A stretch of DNA of 64,000 nucleotides from Limisphaera sp. (GTDB taxonomy: Bacteria > Verrucomicrobiota > Verrucomicrobiia > Limisphaerales > Limisphaeraceae), in NCBI GenBank assembly GCA_025057755.1, contig JANWVC010000003.1:248001-312000 (forward strand). Direction: 5' to 3'. Below, piece by piece: positions 9,773-19,993 of the stretch. Under the pieces are notes generated by a model, which did no database searches, was not told the origin of the DNA, and saw nothing but the letters and a program-made list of their open reading frames with translations. Position 1 is the first letter of the stretch. Every line of letters begins with the position of its first letter. The translations under genes were made by a program, and so were the position numbers.

Positions 9773-10554
9773 ACGCAAAGCGTCTGCGTGCCAGGTTTGA
9801 AGCTTTCACACTCGTGGAGGCCATGCTGGCCGTCGCCATTTTAAGCCTGGTCGTCACGGCCATTTATGCAACCTGGACGGCCATCCTGCGAGCTTCCAAA
9901 GTCGGCTTGGAAGCCGCCGCTCAGGCGCAACGTTCCCGCATGGCACTGCAAACGCTCGAGACCGCCATCACCTCAGCCCAGATGTCAGTCCTCAACGCGG
10001 AGTACTATGGATTTATCGCTCAGAGCGGAGAAGACGCTCTGCTCAGTTTCGTGGCCCATCTTCCACCGGCCTTCCCGCGCAGCGGCCGATTCGGGGACCT
10101 GGCGGTGCGAAGGCTTGTTTTCCGGGTCGAGTCCGGGCCGGAGAACGATCGCATGCTGACCCTCCGTCAACACCCTTTGGTTCGGGAACTTGACGAGGAT
10201 GAACAGAACCATCCGTTGATACTGGCCCGGGGTGTACGGGCCCTTCAGATGGCTTTTTGGGACATGCGCACGGGCGATTGGACCGAAGAATGGTTGCTCA
10301 CCAACCAGCTTCCCACCCTGGTGCGACTGACCCTTCGGATGAATGCGCCCGGCGGCGCAACCTCGCATCAGGAACGCACGATCACCCGTGTTGTTGCGAT
10401 CCCCAGCCGCGGATTGCCGCCACCATTGCAACGGCCTCAGGTCGGTGCGCCCGGCCCGGCCAACGCGCCCACCCCGTCACTTGGGCCTGGCCAACCTCCG
10501 GTCATTCCGGCGCCCACGCCCGTTGTGCCCGTGCCTTCTCCAGGTACGCCTTAA
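9769..10554 (+). CDS. GspJ-like pseudopilin
   Basis: FEAFTLVEAMLAVAILSLVVTAIYATW prepilin-type signal; overlapping start; Pro-rich C-term. Confidence 0.82.
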   Translation: MNAKRLRARFEAFTLVEAMLAVAILSLVVTAIYATWTAILRASKVGLEAAAQAQRSRMALQTLETAITSAQMSVLNAEYYGFIAQSGEDALLSFVAHLPPAFPRSGRFGDLAVRRLVFRVESGPENDRMLTLRQHPLVRELDEDEQNHPLILARGVRALQMAFWDMRTGDWTEEWLLTNQLPTLVRLTLRMNAPGGATSHQERTITRVVAIPSRGLPPPLQRPQVGAPGPANAPTPSLGPGQPPVIPAPTPVVPVPSPGTP

Positions 10555-10561
10555 TGTGCCC

Positions 10562-11662
10562 ATGAACCTGAAACACCCCGTTCATGCATCCACGTCCGGC
10601 ATTGCATTGATCATCGTCATGATCACGGTGCTGGTGCTGTCCGTTCTGGCCGGCGGCTTCGCATACTCCATGCGCGTGGAAACCAAACTGGCTCGCAATG
10701 CTGCCTCCGAGTCCCAACTGCTCTGGCTTGGCCGCTCGGGTGTAGAGCTGGCCCGATACGTCTTGGGCGAACAGTTGGCGCTCGGCTGCGAACCCTACGA
10801 TGCCTTGAATCAGATCTGGGCCGGTGGTCCAGGTGGGCTGTGTACCTCCAACAGCCCCTTAGCCGGTGTCCAACTGACTGATGTCGCGCTGGGCAACGGG
10901 CGGTTCAGCATCCGCATCGTGGACCTAGAGCGAAAATTCAATCTCAACGTCGCTGACGAACTGATCTTGCAACAGGCTTTCATCATCATGGGGGTGGATC
11001 CCGGGGAGTTCCCGGCGTTGGTCAGTGCCATCCTCGATTGGATAGATGCCGACGATGACATCCACCTGAGCGGGGCCGAAAGCGATTACTACCAGACGCT
11101 CCATCCACCTTACCGCGCCAAAAACGGGCCCATGGAGGATCTTTCGGAACTTCTCCTGGTCCGAGGCATTACGCCAGAGCTCTATTGGGGACCCACCGCC
11201 ACCAATGCCGTATCGGGTGGTTACCTGAACCGAGCCATGTCTTTGGGCTCGGCACACTCGATCCTTACGCCTCCGGTTGGATTAGTGGATCTTTTCACCA
11301 CCGTTTCTTCAGGAAAGCTCAACATCAATACTGCATCCATTAGTGCTCTACAATTGGTTCCCTTTCTCGATGAGGGCCGTGCGGCCCGAATCGTCGCACT
11401 CCGCGCCGGTTACGACGGCATCGAAGGCACCGAGGACGACACCCCCGCCGGCACACCGGGCTTATCCCTCCTCGATATGCTGGTCAGTGCCGGTTTGACA
11501 CCGGCGGAAGCCACTGCTGCTGCTCGGTACTTGGATCAGCGCAGCCGAACTTTTGAAGTGACCGTAGAAGCCCAGGTCAATGGCGTGCACCGCACCTTTG
11601 TGGCCATTCTTGGCCGAAACAGTCCTCGGGACGTTCAGATCCTCAGTTTTTACTGGAAGTAA
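10562..11662 (+). CDS. gspK: General secretion pathway protein K
   Basis: SGIALIIVMITVLVLSVLAGGFAYSMRVETKLARN; DLERKFNLN, LDWIDADDD, KLNINTAS motifs typical of GspK. Confidence 0.9.
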   Translation: MNLKHPVHASTSGIALIIVMITVLVLSVLAGGFAYSMRVETKLARNAASESQLLWLGRSGVELARYVLGEQLALGCEPYDALNQIWAGGPGGLCTSNSPLAGVQLTDVALGNGRFSIRIVDLERKFNLNVADELILQQAFIIMGVDPGEFPALVSAILDWIDADDDIHLSGAESDYYQTLHPPYRAKNGPMEDLSELLLVRGITPELYWGPTATNAVSGGYLNRAMSLGSAHSILTPPVGLVDLFTTVSSGKLNINTASISALQLVPFLDEGRAARIVALRAGYDGIEGTEDDTPAGTPGLSLLDMLVSAGLTPAEATAAARYLDQRSRTFEVTVEAQVNGVHRTFVAILGRNSPRDVQILSFYWK

Positions 11663-11752
11663 TCCGTCAGCCGCGCGGTTATTCCACGCAGTCCGGTGAA
11701 CGGAAAGCAGCGGCGGCAAACGCTTCTGGCGGTTCCTTCTAAAGGACGGGAT

Positions 11753-13366
11753 CTATTGAGGGGCGCGGTCAACTCCAAACTGGCTCGGCGGCTGCGCCAG
11801 TCGTCGGATCCATCGGCCGTAGAGGTAAATCATACCCGCAGCCAACAAGCCCACCCCGGCAAAAGCGTACCAAGTCAAGCCCACCGAATATGCCGCCGCC
11901 AGCTCCCGTGTCAGGGCTTCCGGACTTTGGCCGGTTACTTCAACCAGCTTTCGAAAAGCCTCGCCAACCGGTAGCGCAGCGGTAGAGACCGATTCGGCCG
12001 ACCAGCCCAGTTGTCGGACCAAAGTGTCTCGCGCCAACTGATCTTTGTCTGACAGATAATGATACAACAACGGACCCAATTTCCCCTCCAAGGTCCATCC
12101 GATCAGAATGGGCGCCTGCGAAAAACCAATCCACATGGCTTTCTTGTCCGCAGGCGCCACGTTGCCGAGGAATTCACTATACTTCGGACTGGCCAGCATC
12201 TCGCCGACGCTGAAGACAAGGAGAGCTGCTACCACCCAACCGACTTGACGGGTTGCCCCCAGAAGCGCCAGCGCCGCCACCACCAACAACGTGCCCACGA
12301 GGAGGCTGTCCGTGGCCCGCATCCGGGCGCTCAGCCCCGCAAACAGGAAGCAGGTCAGCATGATCATGGCAGCGTTAATGTTGACGATACCTTCCGGCTG
12401 AATGCGATGACCCGCCGGGTCCATTCCCAAGAAGAACTTGACAATCGGATTCTGTGCACCGTCCGCGCCAAAAAGAAAGGTGACCATGGGCCGCGTGTCT
12501 ACCCAATCTTCCACATATCGGGGCAACACGTCCCACAACATGGGAAACATCAGCCACCAGACGGAGAAGATCAGCAAGTACAGCGTTAAATGCGGCTTCC
12601 GCAATTCTGCGAGCGCTTCACGCCACAGCGGCGGTGGATGCTCCAAACCGGCCCGAATCCGCTCACGACGTGCTAGACGCTCTTCCAAACCTGGCTCCCG
12701 ATAGGTGAGCAACAACAAGAAATTGAGGCAAATGAAAGCGGCATTCGTGTAAAAGACCGCTTGCCAACCCAAGTGGGAACGCATGTACAGTGCAATGAGT
12801 GGCCCGATCCAACCCCCAATGTTCACAGTCTGGTAAAAAATCCCCCACGCCATTGAACTGTTCCGCCGATGGGTGGCTTTGATTAAGGTCCCTTGGATGC
12901 CCGGCTTGAAAATTGCCGTTCCTATGGCCAGGAACATCGCCCCCACAAAGAAGCCGGTGTAGGTCTGCCACCAGGCCATAATGAGGTAACCCAAGCACTT
13001 CAAAACTGTAGAAGCAAAAATCGTCTGTTTATAACCGTAGCGGTCCGACAAACCACCAGTGAAGATAGGCACCAAGGATTGTAGCAAATTCCACGTCATC
13101 AGAAGCGTGCCGAATGCGGCCATTGTCACCCCCAATCCATGCTCGGAGGCCGGACGAGTCGCATACAACGTAGCCGTGGCTCGTACGCCGTAAAACGCCA
13201 GGCGCTCGACCATTTCCATGACCGCCACAATCCAGAACACGTAGCCAAGACTGGCAATGGCCGCCCACATCCCCAGTTGCTTGACGTCGGCCAACGGGTT
13301 GTCCGAAGGCTGAGCGTCCCAAGGTCCACGCGCGGACACCGAGGGATCAGGCAAAGTCGGGTTCAT
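11753..13366 (-). CDS. MFS transporter, POT/oligopeptide-like
   Basis: MEMVERLAFYGVRATATLY, GGLSDRYGYKQTIF, GTAIFKPGIQGTLI; about 12 TM segments. Confidence 0.85.
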   Translation of the reverse strand: MNPTLPDPSVSARGPWDAQPSDNPLADVKQLGMWAAIASLGYVFWIVAVMEMVERLAFYGVRATATLYATRPASEHGLGVTMAAFGTLLMTWNLLQSLVPIFTGGLSDRYGYKQTIFASTVLKCLGYLIMAWWQTYTGFFVGAMFLAIGTAIFKPGIQGTLIKATHRRNSSMAWGIFYQTVNIGGWIGPLIALYMRSHLGWQAVFYTNAAFICLNFLLLLTYREPGLEERLARRERIRAGLEHPPPLWREALAELRKPHLTLYLLIFSVWWLMFPMLWDVLPRYVEDWVDTRPMVTFLFGADGAQNPIVKFFLGMDPAGHRIQPEGIVNINAAMIMLTCFLFAGLSARMRATDSLLVGTLLVVAALALLGATRQVGWVVAALLVFSVGEMLASPKYSEFLGNVAPADKKAMWIGFSQAPILIGWTLEGKLGPLLYHYLSDKDQLARDTLVRQLGWSAESVSTAALPVGEAFRKLVEVTGQSPEALTRELAAAYSVGLTWYAFAGVGLLAAGMIYLYGRWIRRLAQPPSQFGVDRAPQ

Positions 13367-13676
13367 GTGCGCTTAACAATGGCGAGTTCGTCTGAAAGCA
13401 TCCCGCACCGGTTGCGCCAACCGGTTTCTCCATATCGAGCTTGCCCTGGAGCGTATTGTCGAAGCATGGACGCGATTTTGAAAACGGTAATCGCCCTGCC
13501 CACCTGTGGCACCGGTCGGGACGGATTCATGACTAGCACAAACGATGCCACTAGCATCTCGCGCGGACAAGTTTGGACATCCCTCTTGGCGCAAGGCGTT
13601 GCAGTCTTACAAAGAACACGTCAGGCCTCAAAGTGCATTAAGGACCTTTTACACGAGGCCAATCGGACGCCCGCGG

Positions 13677-14135
13677 TCAGGGCCGCTGTGTCCAGAGTTT
13701 CTGTTGCTGACGCAACCACCGTTTGGCCCGATCCAAACCGCGGTTGAATGATTCAACCCCAAGTTTGGAAAAGCCCTCCCCCAAGCTGAAATCCGCCCCC
13801 GGCAGCGTCATCAACCATGCCGGAGGCGTGGCTGCATAAACATCCCGCGCCAAGGCCAGCACAGCCAGTGGACCAAATTCATGTGCCCAGCCTGCCTGCA
13901 CGGGCTGGAGAATCAGGCGACGCACCCGTACCCGCGCCCGCTGCTCTTGGATCGCGTCCATGAACAGCACGGCCGAGACATGGGTTAGCCTCTCGGCCAA
14001 TTCGGGCACAAGCTGATGACAAGCCACAACTTCGACCCCCGGCAGAGATGGTTCAGCCAGCGCCTCTGCCAGCCGAAATCCCAGCCCATCGTCTCGACGG
14101 AGGCAATTGCCGTATCCGATGATCAGGATGGACAC
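13677..14135 (-). CDS. hoxW: [NiFe]-hydrogenase maturation endopeptidase
   Basis: SILIIGYGNCLRRDDGLGFRLAEAL hydrogenase protease motif; directly downstream of hoxH; GTG start inferred. Confidence 0.85.
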   Translation of the reverse strand: MSILIIGYGNCLRRDDGLGFRLAEALAEPSLPGVEVVACHQLVPELAERLTHVSAVLFMDAIQEQRARVRVRRLILQPVQAGWAHEFGPLAVLALARDVYAATPPAWLMTLPGADFSLGEGFSKLGVESFNRGLDRAKRWLRQQQKLWTQRP

Positions 14136-14166
14136 CCCGACTGGCTCCCAGTTGCTCGAGCCAGCG

Positions 14167-15591
14167 TCATTCCCGACGCAGCTCCTGAAGAACCCGCCCG
14201 TCTGGTCCAACGACACGCACCCACATGGGCATCCGGCCTGCCGCATGGGTCGAGCAACTCAGGCAAGGATCATAACACCGGATGCCATGCTCGATCCGGT
14301 TGAGCACGCTTTCGGGCACTGGCACACCCCGAACGTAATGCCGCGCAATCTGAGCCACCGTCCGGTTCATAGCAAGGTTATTCTGGCCGGTGGCAATAAT
14401 CAGGTTGACCTTCTGTAAGAGCCCGTGCCGGTCCACCGTGTAATCATGGAACAGCGTGCCTCGCGGCGCTTCGCTAACTCCCACACCGCGCAGACTGTTG
14501 ATCCCTGCATCGGCCCGCAAATCATCGCTCAACAAGTCAGGATCCTCCAACATCTGTTCAATGCGCTCTATACATCCAAGAATTTCAATCAAGCGGGCAT
14601 AATGGTACAGGAATGAGGAATTCACAGCACCGCGGCCCAGCTTCTTGAAATATTGCAACTCAGCGTCGGCCAGGGGCGTTCCCATTCGTCGCGCTACGTT
14701 CAAACGAGCGAGCGGTCCCACTCGATACATGCCTTCCGGAAAACCCAGTGGCCGGTAAAAGGGCGATTTCAAATACGAACTCGTCTGCACCGCTTCGCCG
14801 ATCACTTCGTAATAACGCTGGGGATCTATCTGATCCGCCAGCACGTTGCCACTGCCATCCACAAAACAGAGGCGGCCGCCGTAATGCTCCCACGTGCCGT
14901 CTTGCGCCACCAAACTCATAAATAACGACGGGAAGTTTCCATAAATCTGCACCTCCCGGCCATGCGTCTTGAGGCACTTCTTGAACAAATCAATGGCTTG
15001 TAGGGTCGTCCTGCGCGCCTCGGGAATCCAACCACGCAAGCGGTCCAGTCCCTCCCGGCAGAGGGCATTCCGAACTCCGCCCGGTACAGCCCACGAAGGG
15101 TGGATCTTCCGACCTCCGAGCTGTTCGATGACTTCCTGACCGAACTGGCGCAAACGAATGCCGGCGCGAGCCAACTCTGGCTGGGCCGTAATCAAGCCGA
15201 ACAGATTGCGACGTTCTGGAGGAGTGTCCCAACCTAAGAGAAAATCCGGCGCGCTCAGGTGGAAGAAGCTCAGCGCGTGACTTTGCACAATCTGACCTAA
15301 ATTCAACAGTCGCCGCAGTTTTTCCGCTGCGAGCGGGATGTCCACGGCCATGATGGCGTCTCCAGCCTTGGCCGAAGCCAGCAAATGACTGACCGGGCAA
15401 ATCCCGCACACGCGGGCTGTCAGGCCGGGCATTTCGCTAAACGGACGACCTTCGCAAAACTTCTCAAAGCCCCGGAATTCCACCACGTGGAACTCAGCAT
15501 CGGCCACGTTACCGGCCTCGTCCAGATAGAGGCTGATTTTGGCGTGGCCTTCGATGCGGGTGACCGGATCAATGACAATGCGTTGTGGCAT
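14167..15591 (-). CDS. hoxH: [NiFe]-hydrogenase large subunit, group 3d-like
   Basis: L1 [10 protein letters not shown] and L2 [15 protein letters not shown] with predicted C-terminal cleavage after His. Confidence 0.95.
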   Translation of the reverse strand: MPQRIVIDPVTRIEGHAKISLYLDEAGNVADAEFHVVEFRGFEKFCEGRPFSEMPGLTARVCGICPVSHLLASAKAGDAIMAVDIPLAAEKLRRLLNLGQIVQSHALSFFHLSAPDFLLGWDTPPERRNLFGLITAQPELARAGIRLRQFGQEVIEQLGGRKIHPSWAVPGGVRNALCREGLDRLRGWIPEARRTTLQAIDLFKKCLKTHGREVQIYGNFPSLFMSLVAQDGTWEHYGGRLCFVDGSGNVLADQIDPQRYYEVIGEAVQTSSYLKSPFYRPLGFPEGMYRVGPLARLNVARRMGTPLADAELQYFKKLGRGAVNSSFLYHYARLIEILGCIERIEQMLEDPDLLSDDLRADAGINSLRGVGVSEAPRGTLFHDYTVDRHGLLQKVNLIIATGQNNLAMNRTVAQIARHYVRGVPVPESVLNRIEHGIRCYDPCLSCSTHAAGRMPMWVRVVGPDGRVLQELRRE

Positions 15592-15692
15592 GGCTGTTCA
15601 AACCACGGGACCAGCATGGCGCCGGTCGCAGCCGGGCTCGTCGCGGTCCACTCTTGTTCAAAAATCCCTCTGACACAGCACCGAGCAACCTG

Positions 15693-16241
15693 TCAGCCAA
15701 ACTTGAGCTGAGCGCCTTCCAGAGCCGGCGCCCGTCCTTCCAACAAAGCTGTCAATACCGCTCGAATGCGATCGGCCGGCGGCGGGCAACCTGGCAAATA
15801 ATGTTCCACCGGCACGACCTCATGAACTGGCATAACTCGACTTAACAGCGGCGGTACAATCCCCTCCGCATGCGGAATCCCGGGATGCTCCTGCGCGCAT
15901 TCCACATACGCACGTTTCAATGCCAACTCAGCGTTGCGCGGGCCCAACTGATTGCGCATGGCAGTCACATTGCCGGTTACCGCACAATCTCCGAAGCTGA
16001 CCATCACACGGGTGCAGCGCCGGATTCTTTCCAACAACTCTACATGATCGGTGTTGGCTACGGCACCTTCAATCAAACACACATCCACACCCTCGGGATA
16101 CTCCTTGCGATCCACCAAGGGGCTGTAAACAACCTCCACGCGTTGCGCCAACTCAACAAGGAACTCGTCCAGGTCCAAGAAGGACATGTGGCAGCCCGAA
16201 CAACCGCCCAACCACACCGTGGCCAGTTTCAAGCGATCCAT
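15693..16241 (-). CDS. hoxY: [NiFe]-hydrogenase small subunit
   Basis: LATVWLGGCSGCHMSFLDLDE and LPGCPPPAD motifs; adjacent to hoxH. Confidence 0.94.
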   Translation of the reverse strand: MDRLKLATVWLGGCSGCHMSFLDLDEFLVELAQRVEVVYSPLVDRKEYPEGVDVCLIEGAVANTDHVELLERIRRCTRVMVSFGDCAVTGNVTAMRNQLGPRNAELALKRAYVECAQEHPGIPHAEGIVPPLLSRVMPVHEVVPVEHYLPGCPPPADRIRAVLTALLEGRAPALEGAQLKFG

Positions 16242-16945
16242 TGCTTCTCCTCCCGCGCCGTGACAATAAATTCTAGTTTATGACGGTCATGACGCATTTC
16301 CCCGTTTGAAACGCCCTTGTAATACAAGGCTCCGGTGGGACAGGCCATGACGCACTTACCGCAGTTGGTGCATGTCTCGGATTCTCCCCATGGCTGATTC
16401 AGATCGGTAATGATCCGACATTCTGCTCCCCGACCCGCCACATTCTTGGTTCCAGCTCCCTCAATATGCCAGCAGACCCGAACGCACCTGGTGCATAGAA
16501 TGCACCGGTTGTGGTCCATGCCAAATAACGGATGGGTCTGATCTATTTCCAACTGTGGGTGCTGGTAGGGATATCGGACATGATCCATGCCGGCTTCATA
16601 AGCCAGCGTCTGCAATTCACAATTCCCGTTGGAAACGCAGACCGAACACACATGGTTTCGTTCGGCAAACAGGAGTTCCAGGGTCATCCGCCGGTATTTG
16701 CGCAGCCGCTCGGTATCGGTCCATACTTCCATTCCCTCGGCAACTTTGGTGGTACACGCGGGCAAGAGTTTGTTGGAACCAGCCACCTCCAGCAGACACA
16801 ACCGGCATGCTCCTACGTCGTAAACGCCCTCTAAATGGCACAAGGTGGGAATTCGAATTCCCGCATCCTGGGCTGCTTCCAACACGGTGGCCCCTGCCGG
16901 GGCGCTCACAGGTTTGCCATTAATTGTCAGCGTCACTGCCGCCAT
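16229..16945 (-). CDS. hoxU: Hydrogenase diaphorase small subunit (2Fe-2S/4Fe-4S)
   Basis: N-term [2Fe-2S] domain, C-x2-C-x2-C-x3-C 4Fe-4S motifs (CILCTRCVRVC, CTNCGKCVMACPTGAL). Confidence 0.94.
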   Translation of the reverse strand: MAAVTLTINGKPVSAPAGATVLEAAQDAGIRIPTLCHLEGVYDVGACRLCLLEVAGSNKLLPACTTKVAEGMEVWTDTERLRKYRRMTLELLFAERNHVCSVCVSNGNCELQTLAYEAGMDHVRYPYQHPQLEIDQTHPLFGMDHNRCILCTRCVRVCWHIEGAGTKNVAGRGAECRIITDLNQPWGESETCTNCGKCVMACPTGALYYKGVSNGEMRHDRHKLEFIVTAREEKQWIA

Positions 16946-16964
16946 GGGAAATGCACCTCCTTGT

Positions 16965-18593
16965 TCAACGCCCGGCTGCCAAGGCCACCGGATGAACCGG
17001 TCGATCGGGCTTCAGCCGCCGTTCATACTCCTGCCGGAAAAACCGCAGCGTACTCAAGACCGGATTGGGAGCCGTTTGGCCAAGCCCGCACAAACTGGTG
17101 TGTTTGACCATGTCGCACAATTCCTCCAGCAATGCCAGATCGCGCGTTGTACCCTTGCCCTCCAAAATCCGGGTTAACAAACCATGCATCTGAACCGTGC
17201 CGGCCCGGCACGGGATGCACTTGCCACACGACTCGTCCTTGCAGAACTCCATGAAGAATCGGGCCACATCCACCATGTCCGTTGTTTCGTCCATGACGAT
17301 CATGCCGCCCGACCCCATGATGGAACCGAGTCGTGTGAGGGATTCATAATCCACCTCCACATCCATCAGCTCGGCTGGCACACAGCCGCCAGAAGGTCCA
17401 CCGGTTTGTACAGCCTTGATCCGGGCGCCGCCCGGGGCTCCCCCGCCCATTTCCTCCACAATCGTGCGCAGCGTGGTGCCCATGGGCACCTCGATCAATC
17501 CCGTATTCTTCACTTTGCCCGCCAGGGCAAACACCTTGGTGCCCTTGCTCTTTTCCGTGCCGATACTGGCAAACCATTCGGCTCCGTTGCGGATGATGGC
17601 CGGCACATTCGCAAAGGTCTCCACGTTGTTGATCAAGGTGGGACAGCCCCACAAGCCGCTTTCTGCCGGGAATGGTGGCCGCGGCCGGGGTGTGCCTCGA
17701 CGCCCTTCAATCGACGCCATCAAGGCCGTCTCCTCGCCACAGACGAAGGCGCCGGCCCCAATCCGCAACTCCACGTTAAAGTTGAGCGGTGATCCGAAGA
17801 TACCGCTGCCCAAGATGCCCAAACGACGAGCCTGCTCGATCGCCAAGCGCAAGCGCCGAATTGCCAGCGGATACTCGGCTCGCACATAGATATATCCTTG
17901 GTCAGCTCCAACTGCGTAGGCCGCTATGGCCATTCCTTCCAGCACACTGTGCGGATCGCTCTCCAACACACTTCGATCCATGAAAGCCCCGGGATCCCCC
18001 TCATCAGCATTGCAGACAACATACTTGCGAGTTCCGGGCGACTTGGCGACTGTGCTCCATTTCAATCCCGTGGGAAACCCTGCGCCGCCACGTCCACGCA
18101 GGCCACTCGTGGCGATGGCTTGGATAACGTCGCGGGGCTCCATTTCCAGCAGCGCATCATGCAAAGCCCGATAGCCATCTGCCGCAATGTAAGACTCGAT
18201 CCGCTCCGGGTCCACCACTCCACTGTTAGCCAACACAATCGACAACTGCTTGGTAAAAAACGGATGGTGCAGATCAGCGGTTTCCAACGAAACCGTCCCG
18301 CCCCGGATGCGTTCCAAAAGTTGCCGTGCCGTCTCAGGTGCAACTTTCTGATAAAGCTCATTGACCGGGTCCACGTGCACCAAAGGTCCTTGGCAACACA
18401 AGCGCAGGCACCCCACGCCCCGCACCTCCACCTGATCACTCAAGCCAAGCTCTGCCACGGCCTGCTCCAAGCGCTTTTTCACCTGGTCACCTCCTGCGGA
18501 CAAACAGCCTGCGGCCGTGCAACAGCGCAAGGTGTACGGTCTGCGAGAGGCCAGTTCCTTTTCCTTAATCGCCAACAGTTGATTCAGATCCAT
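16965..18593 (-). CDS. hoxF: Hydrogenase diaphorase/NADH-binding subunit (NuoF-like)
   Basis: [42 protein letters not shown]. Confidence 0.95.
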   Translation of the reverse strand: MDLNQLLAIKEKELASRRPYTLRCCTAAGCLSAGGDQVKKRLEQAVAELGLSDQVEVRGVGCLRLCCQGPLVHVDPVNELYQKVAPETARQLLERIRGGTVSLETADLHHPFFTKQLSIVLANSGVVDPERIESYIAADGYRALHDALLEMEPRDVIQAIATSGLRGRGGAGFPTGLKWSTVAKSPGTRKYVVCNADEGDPGAFMDRSVLESDPHSVLEGMAIAAYAVGADQGYIYVRAEYPLAIRRLRLAIEQARRLGILGSGIFGSPLNFNVELRIGAGAFVCGEETALMASIEGRRGTPRPRPPFPAESGLWGCPTLINNVETFANVPAIIRNGAEWFASIGTEKSKGTKVFALAGKVKNTGLIEVPMGTTLRTIVEEMGGGAPGGARIKAVQTGGPSGGCVPAELMDVEVDYESLTRLGSIMGSGGMIVMDETTDMVDVARFFMEFCKDESCGKCIPCRAGTVQMHGLLTRILEGKGTTRDLALLEELCDMVKHTSLCGLGQTAPNPVLSTLRFFRQEYERRLKPDRPVHPVALAAGR

Positions 18594-19116
18594 GGCTTAA
18601 CCAGGGTTGAAGAGTAGCTAACACATCCTCAGGAGTCTGCCGCGGGGCCACGGTCCCGTCGTAAACCACCGCCGGAGCAATTCCACATGCGCCAATGCAT
18701 CGAGCCGTTAAAACCGAGACCTGCCCGTCTGGGGTCGTCTGACCAGCTTTAACCCCAAGAGCCCCCTCAAGAGCAACCAAGATCTTGTCCGCTCCCTTAA
18801 CATAGCAAGCCGTCCCCATGCAGACGACGCAGGTGTGTTTGCCCTTCGGCTTGAGCTGAAAGAAGTGGTAAAAAGTGGCCACTCCATAAACCCGGCTGGG
18901 CGGAAGCCGAAGCCGTTGGGCCACAAATAGCAGTAAGTCGTCGTCCAGATACCCAAACAGTTCCTGCCCCTTGTGAAGAATCTCAATCAGGGCATCCTGC
19001 CGATGCTGGTGCTTCTTCATGTGCGCATCCAGGATTTTGTAACGCTTGTCACCCGCTGCGCGGCTCAACACCTCCTGGACGCGTTTCTGCTTGGGCTTGG
19101 CCAACGTTACAATCAT
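18565..19116 (-). CDS. hoxE: Hydrogenase diaphorase subunit (NuoE-like, 2Fe-2S)
   Basis: [32 protein letters not shown] and [15 protein letters not shown]. Confidence 0.93.
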   Translation of the reverse strand: MIVTLAKPKQKRVQEVLSRAAGDKRYKILDAHMKKHQHRQDALIEILHKGQELFGYLDDDLLLFVAQRLRLPPSRVYGVATFYHFFQLKPKGKHTCVVCMGTACYVKGADKILVALEGALGVKAGQTTPDGQVSVLTARCIGACGIAPAVVYDGTVAPRQTPEDVLATLQPWLSHGSESTVGD

Positions 19117-19438
19117 GGTCGCCTCAACCAACCGGGTTCGGCCCGCCTATTGGGCCTCAACCCTTTTCGCGAGCAATGCTGCCGGGGAGACCCTTAAACA
19201 ACATTACTTTTTTTGGCTTTCGCTGGACCAAGATTGTTGGAGCGCCATTGATTCGTCAACCTCGGACGGCTGCTGCATGCTCTTGCAGGGTGTGGCTCGT
19301 GGGGTCCTGCGCGTGTTGATCGCCAGCGCGGCACCAGCTCGGCTACGAACGGGGGCAAGAGGTGATGGGCACAGGGAAGATCAAAGAGGGGTATCTTCCG
19401 AGAAGACTTTTACGGGATTTGGGCTATAGTGGGGCCGT

Positions 19439-19993
19439 ATGAACGGCAACAATCCGGTTCAGTTGACGCGTGATGTGGAAGCCACCTTGGTGCCGGTGGG
19501 CACGAAGGTTACACTGATGAAGGGCGAGCAGGCGTATATCACCCAGTCGCTGGGCGGTAGTTACACCGTTATCGTCAATGGCAACATGTTTCGGATCGAG
19601 GGCAAGGATGCCGACGCGCTGGGACGGCCGGTCGAAATGCAAATCGTGACCACTGGCCGTCCAATGACCCGGGAAGAGGTGGAAAAGCAGGTGTGGGAGG
19701 CATTGAAAACCTGCTATGATCCGGAAATCCCGGTTAATATCGTAGACTTGGGGCTGATCTACGATTGCGTGGTGACACCCGTCGAAGGAAAGGAGAACGC
19801 TTATCGGGTGGAGGTCAAGATGACCTTGACTGCACCAGGGTGTGGCATGGGCCCCATGATCGCCCAGGATGCCCAAAACAAGATTTTAGCCATCGAGGCT
19901 GTGGAGGAAGCCAACGTAGAGGTGGTTTGGGATCCGCCGTGGAATCAGTCGATGCTCTCCGAGGCAGCCAAACTTCAATTGGGATTACTGTGA
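19439..19993 (+). CDS. sufT: Fe-S cluster assembly protein SufT (MIP18/DUF59 family)
   Basis: LTRDVEATLVPVGTKVTLMKGEQAYITQSLGGSYTV N-term plus CYDPEIPVNIVDLGLIYD. Confidence 0.92.
   Translation: MNGNNPVQLTRDVEATLVPVGTKVTLMKGEQAYITQSLGGSYTVIVNGNMFRIEGKDADALGRPVEMQIVTTGRPMTREEVEKQVWEALKTCYDPEIPVNIVDLGLIYDCVVTPVEGKENAYRVEVKMTLTAPGCGMGPMIAQDAQNKILAIEAVEEANVEVVWDPPWNQSMLSEAAKLQLGLL

Noticed and set aside
17184-17792. 202-aa plus-strand ORF inside hoxF
   Set aside because: Antisense to a conserved diaphorase gene; no recognisable domain.
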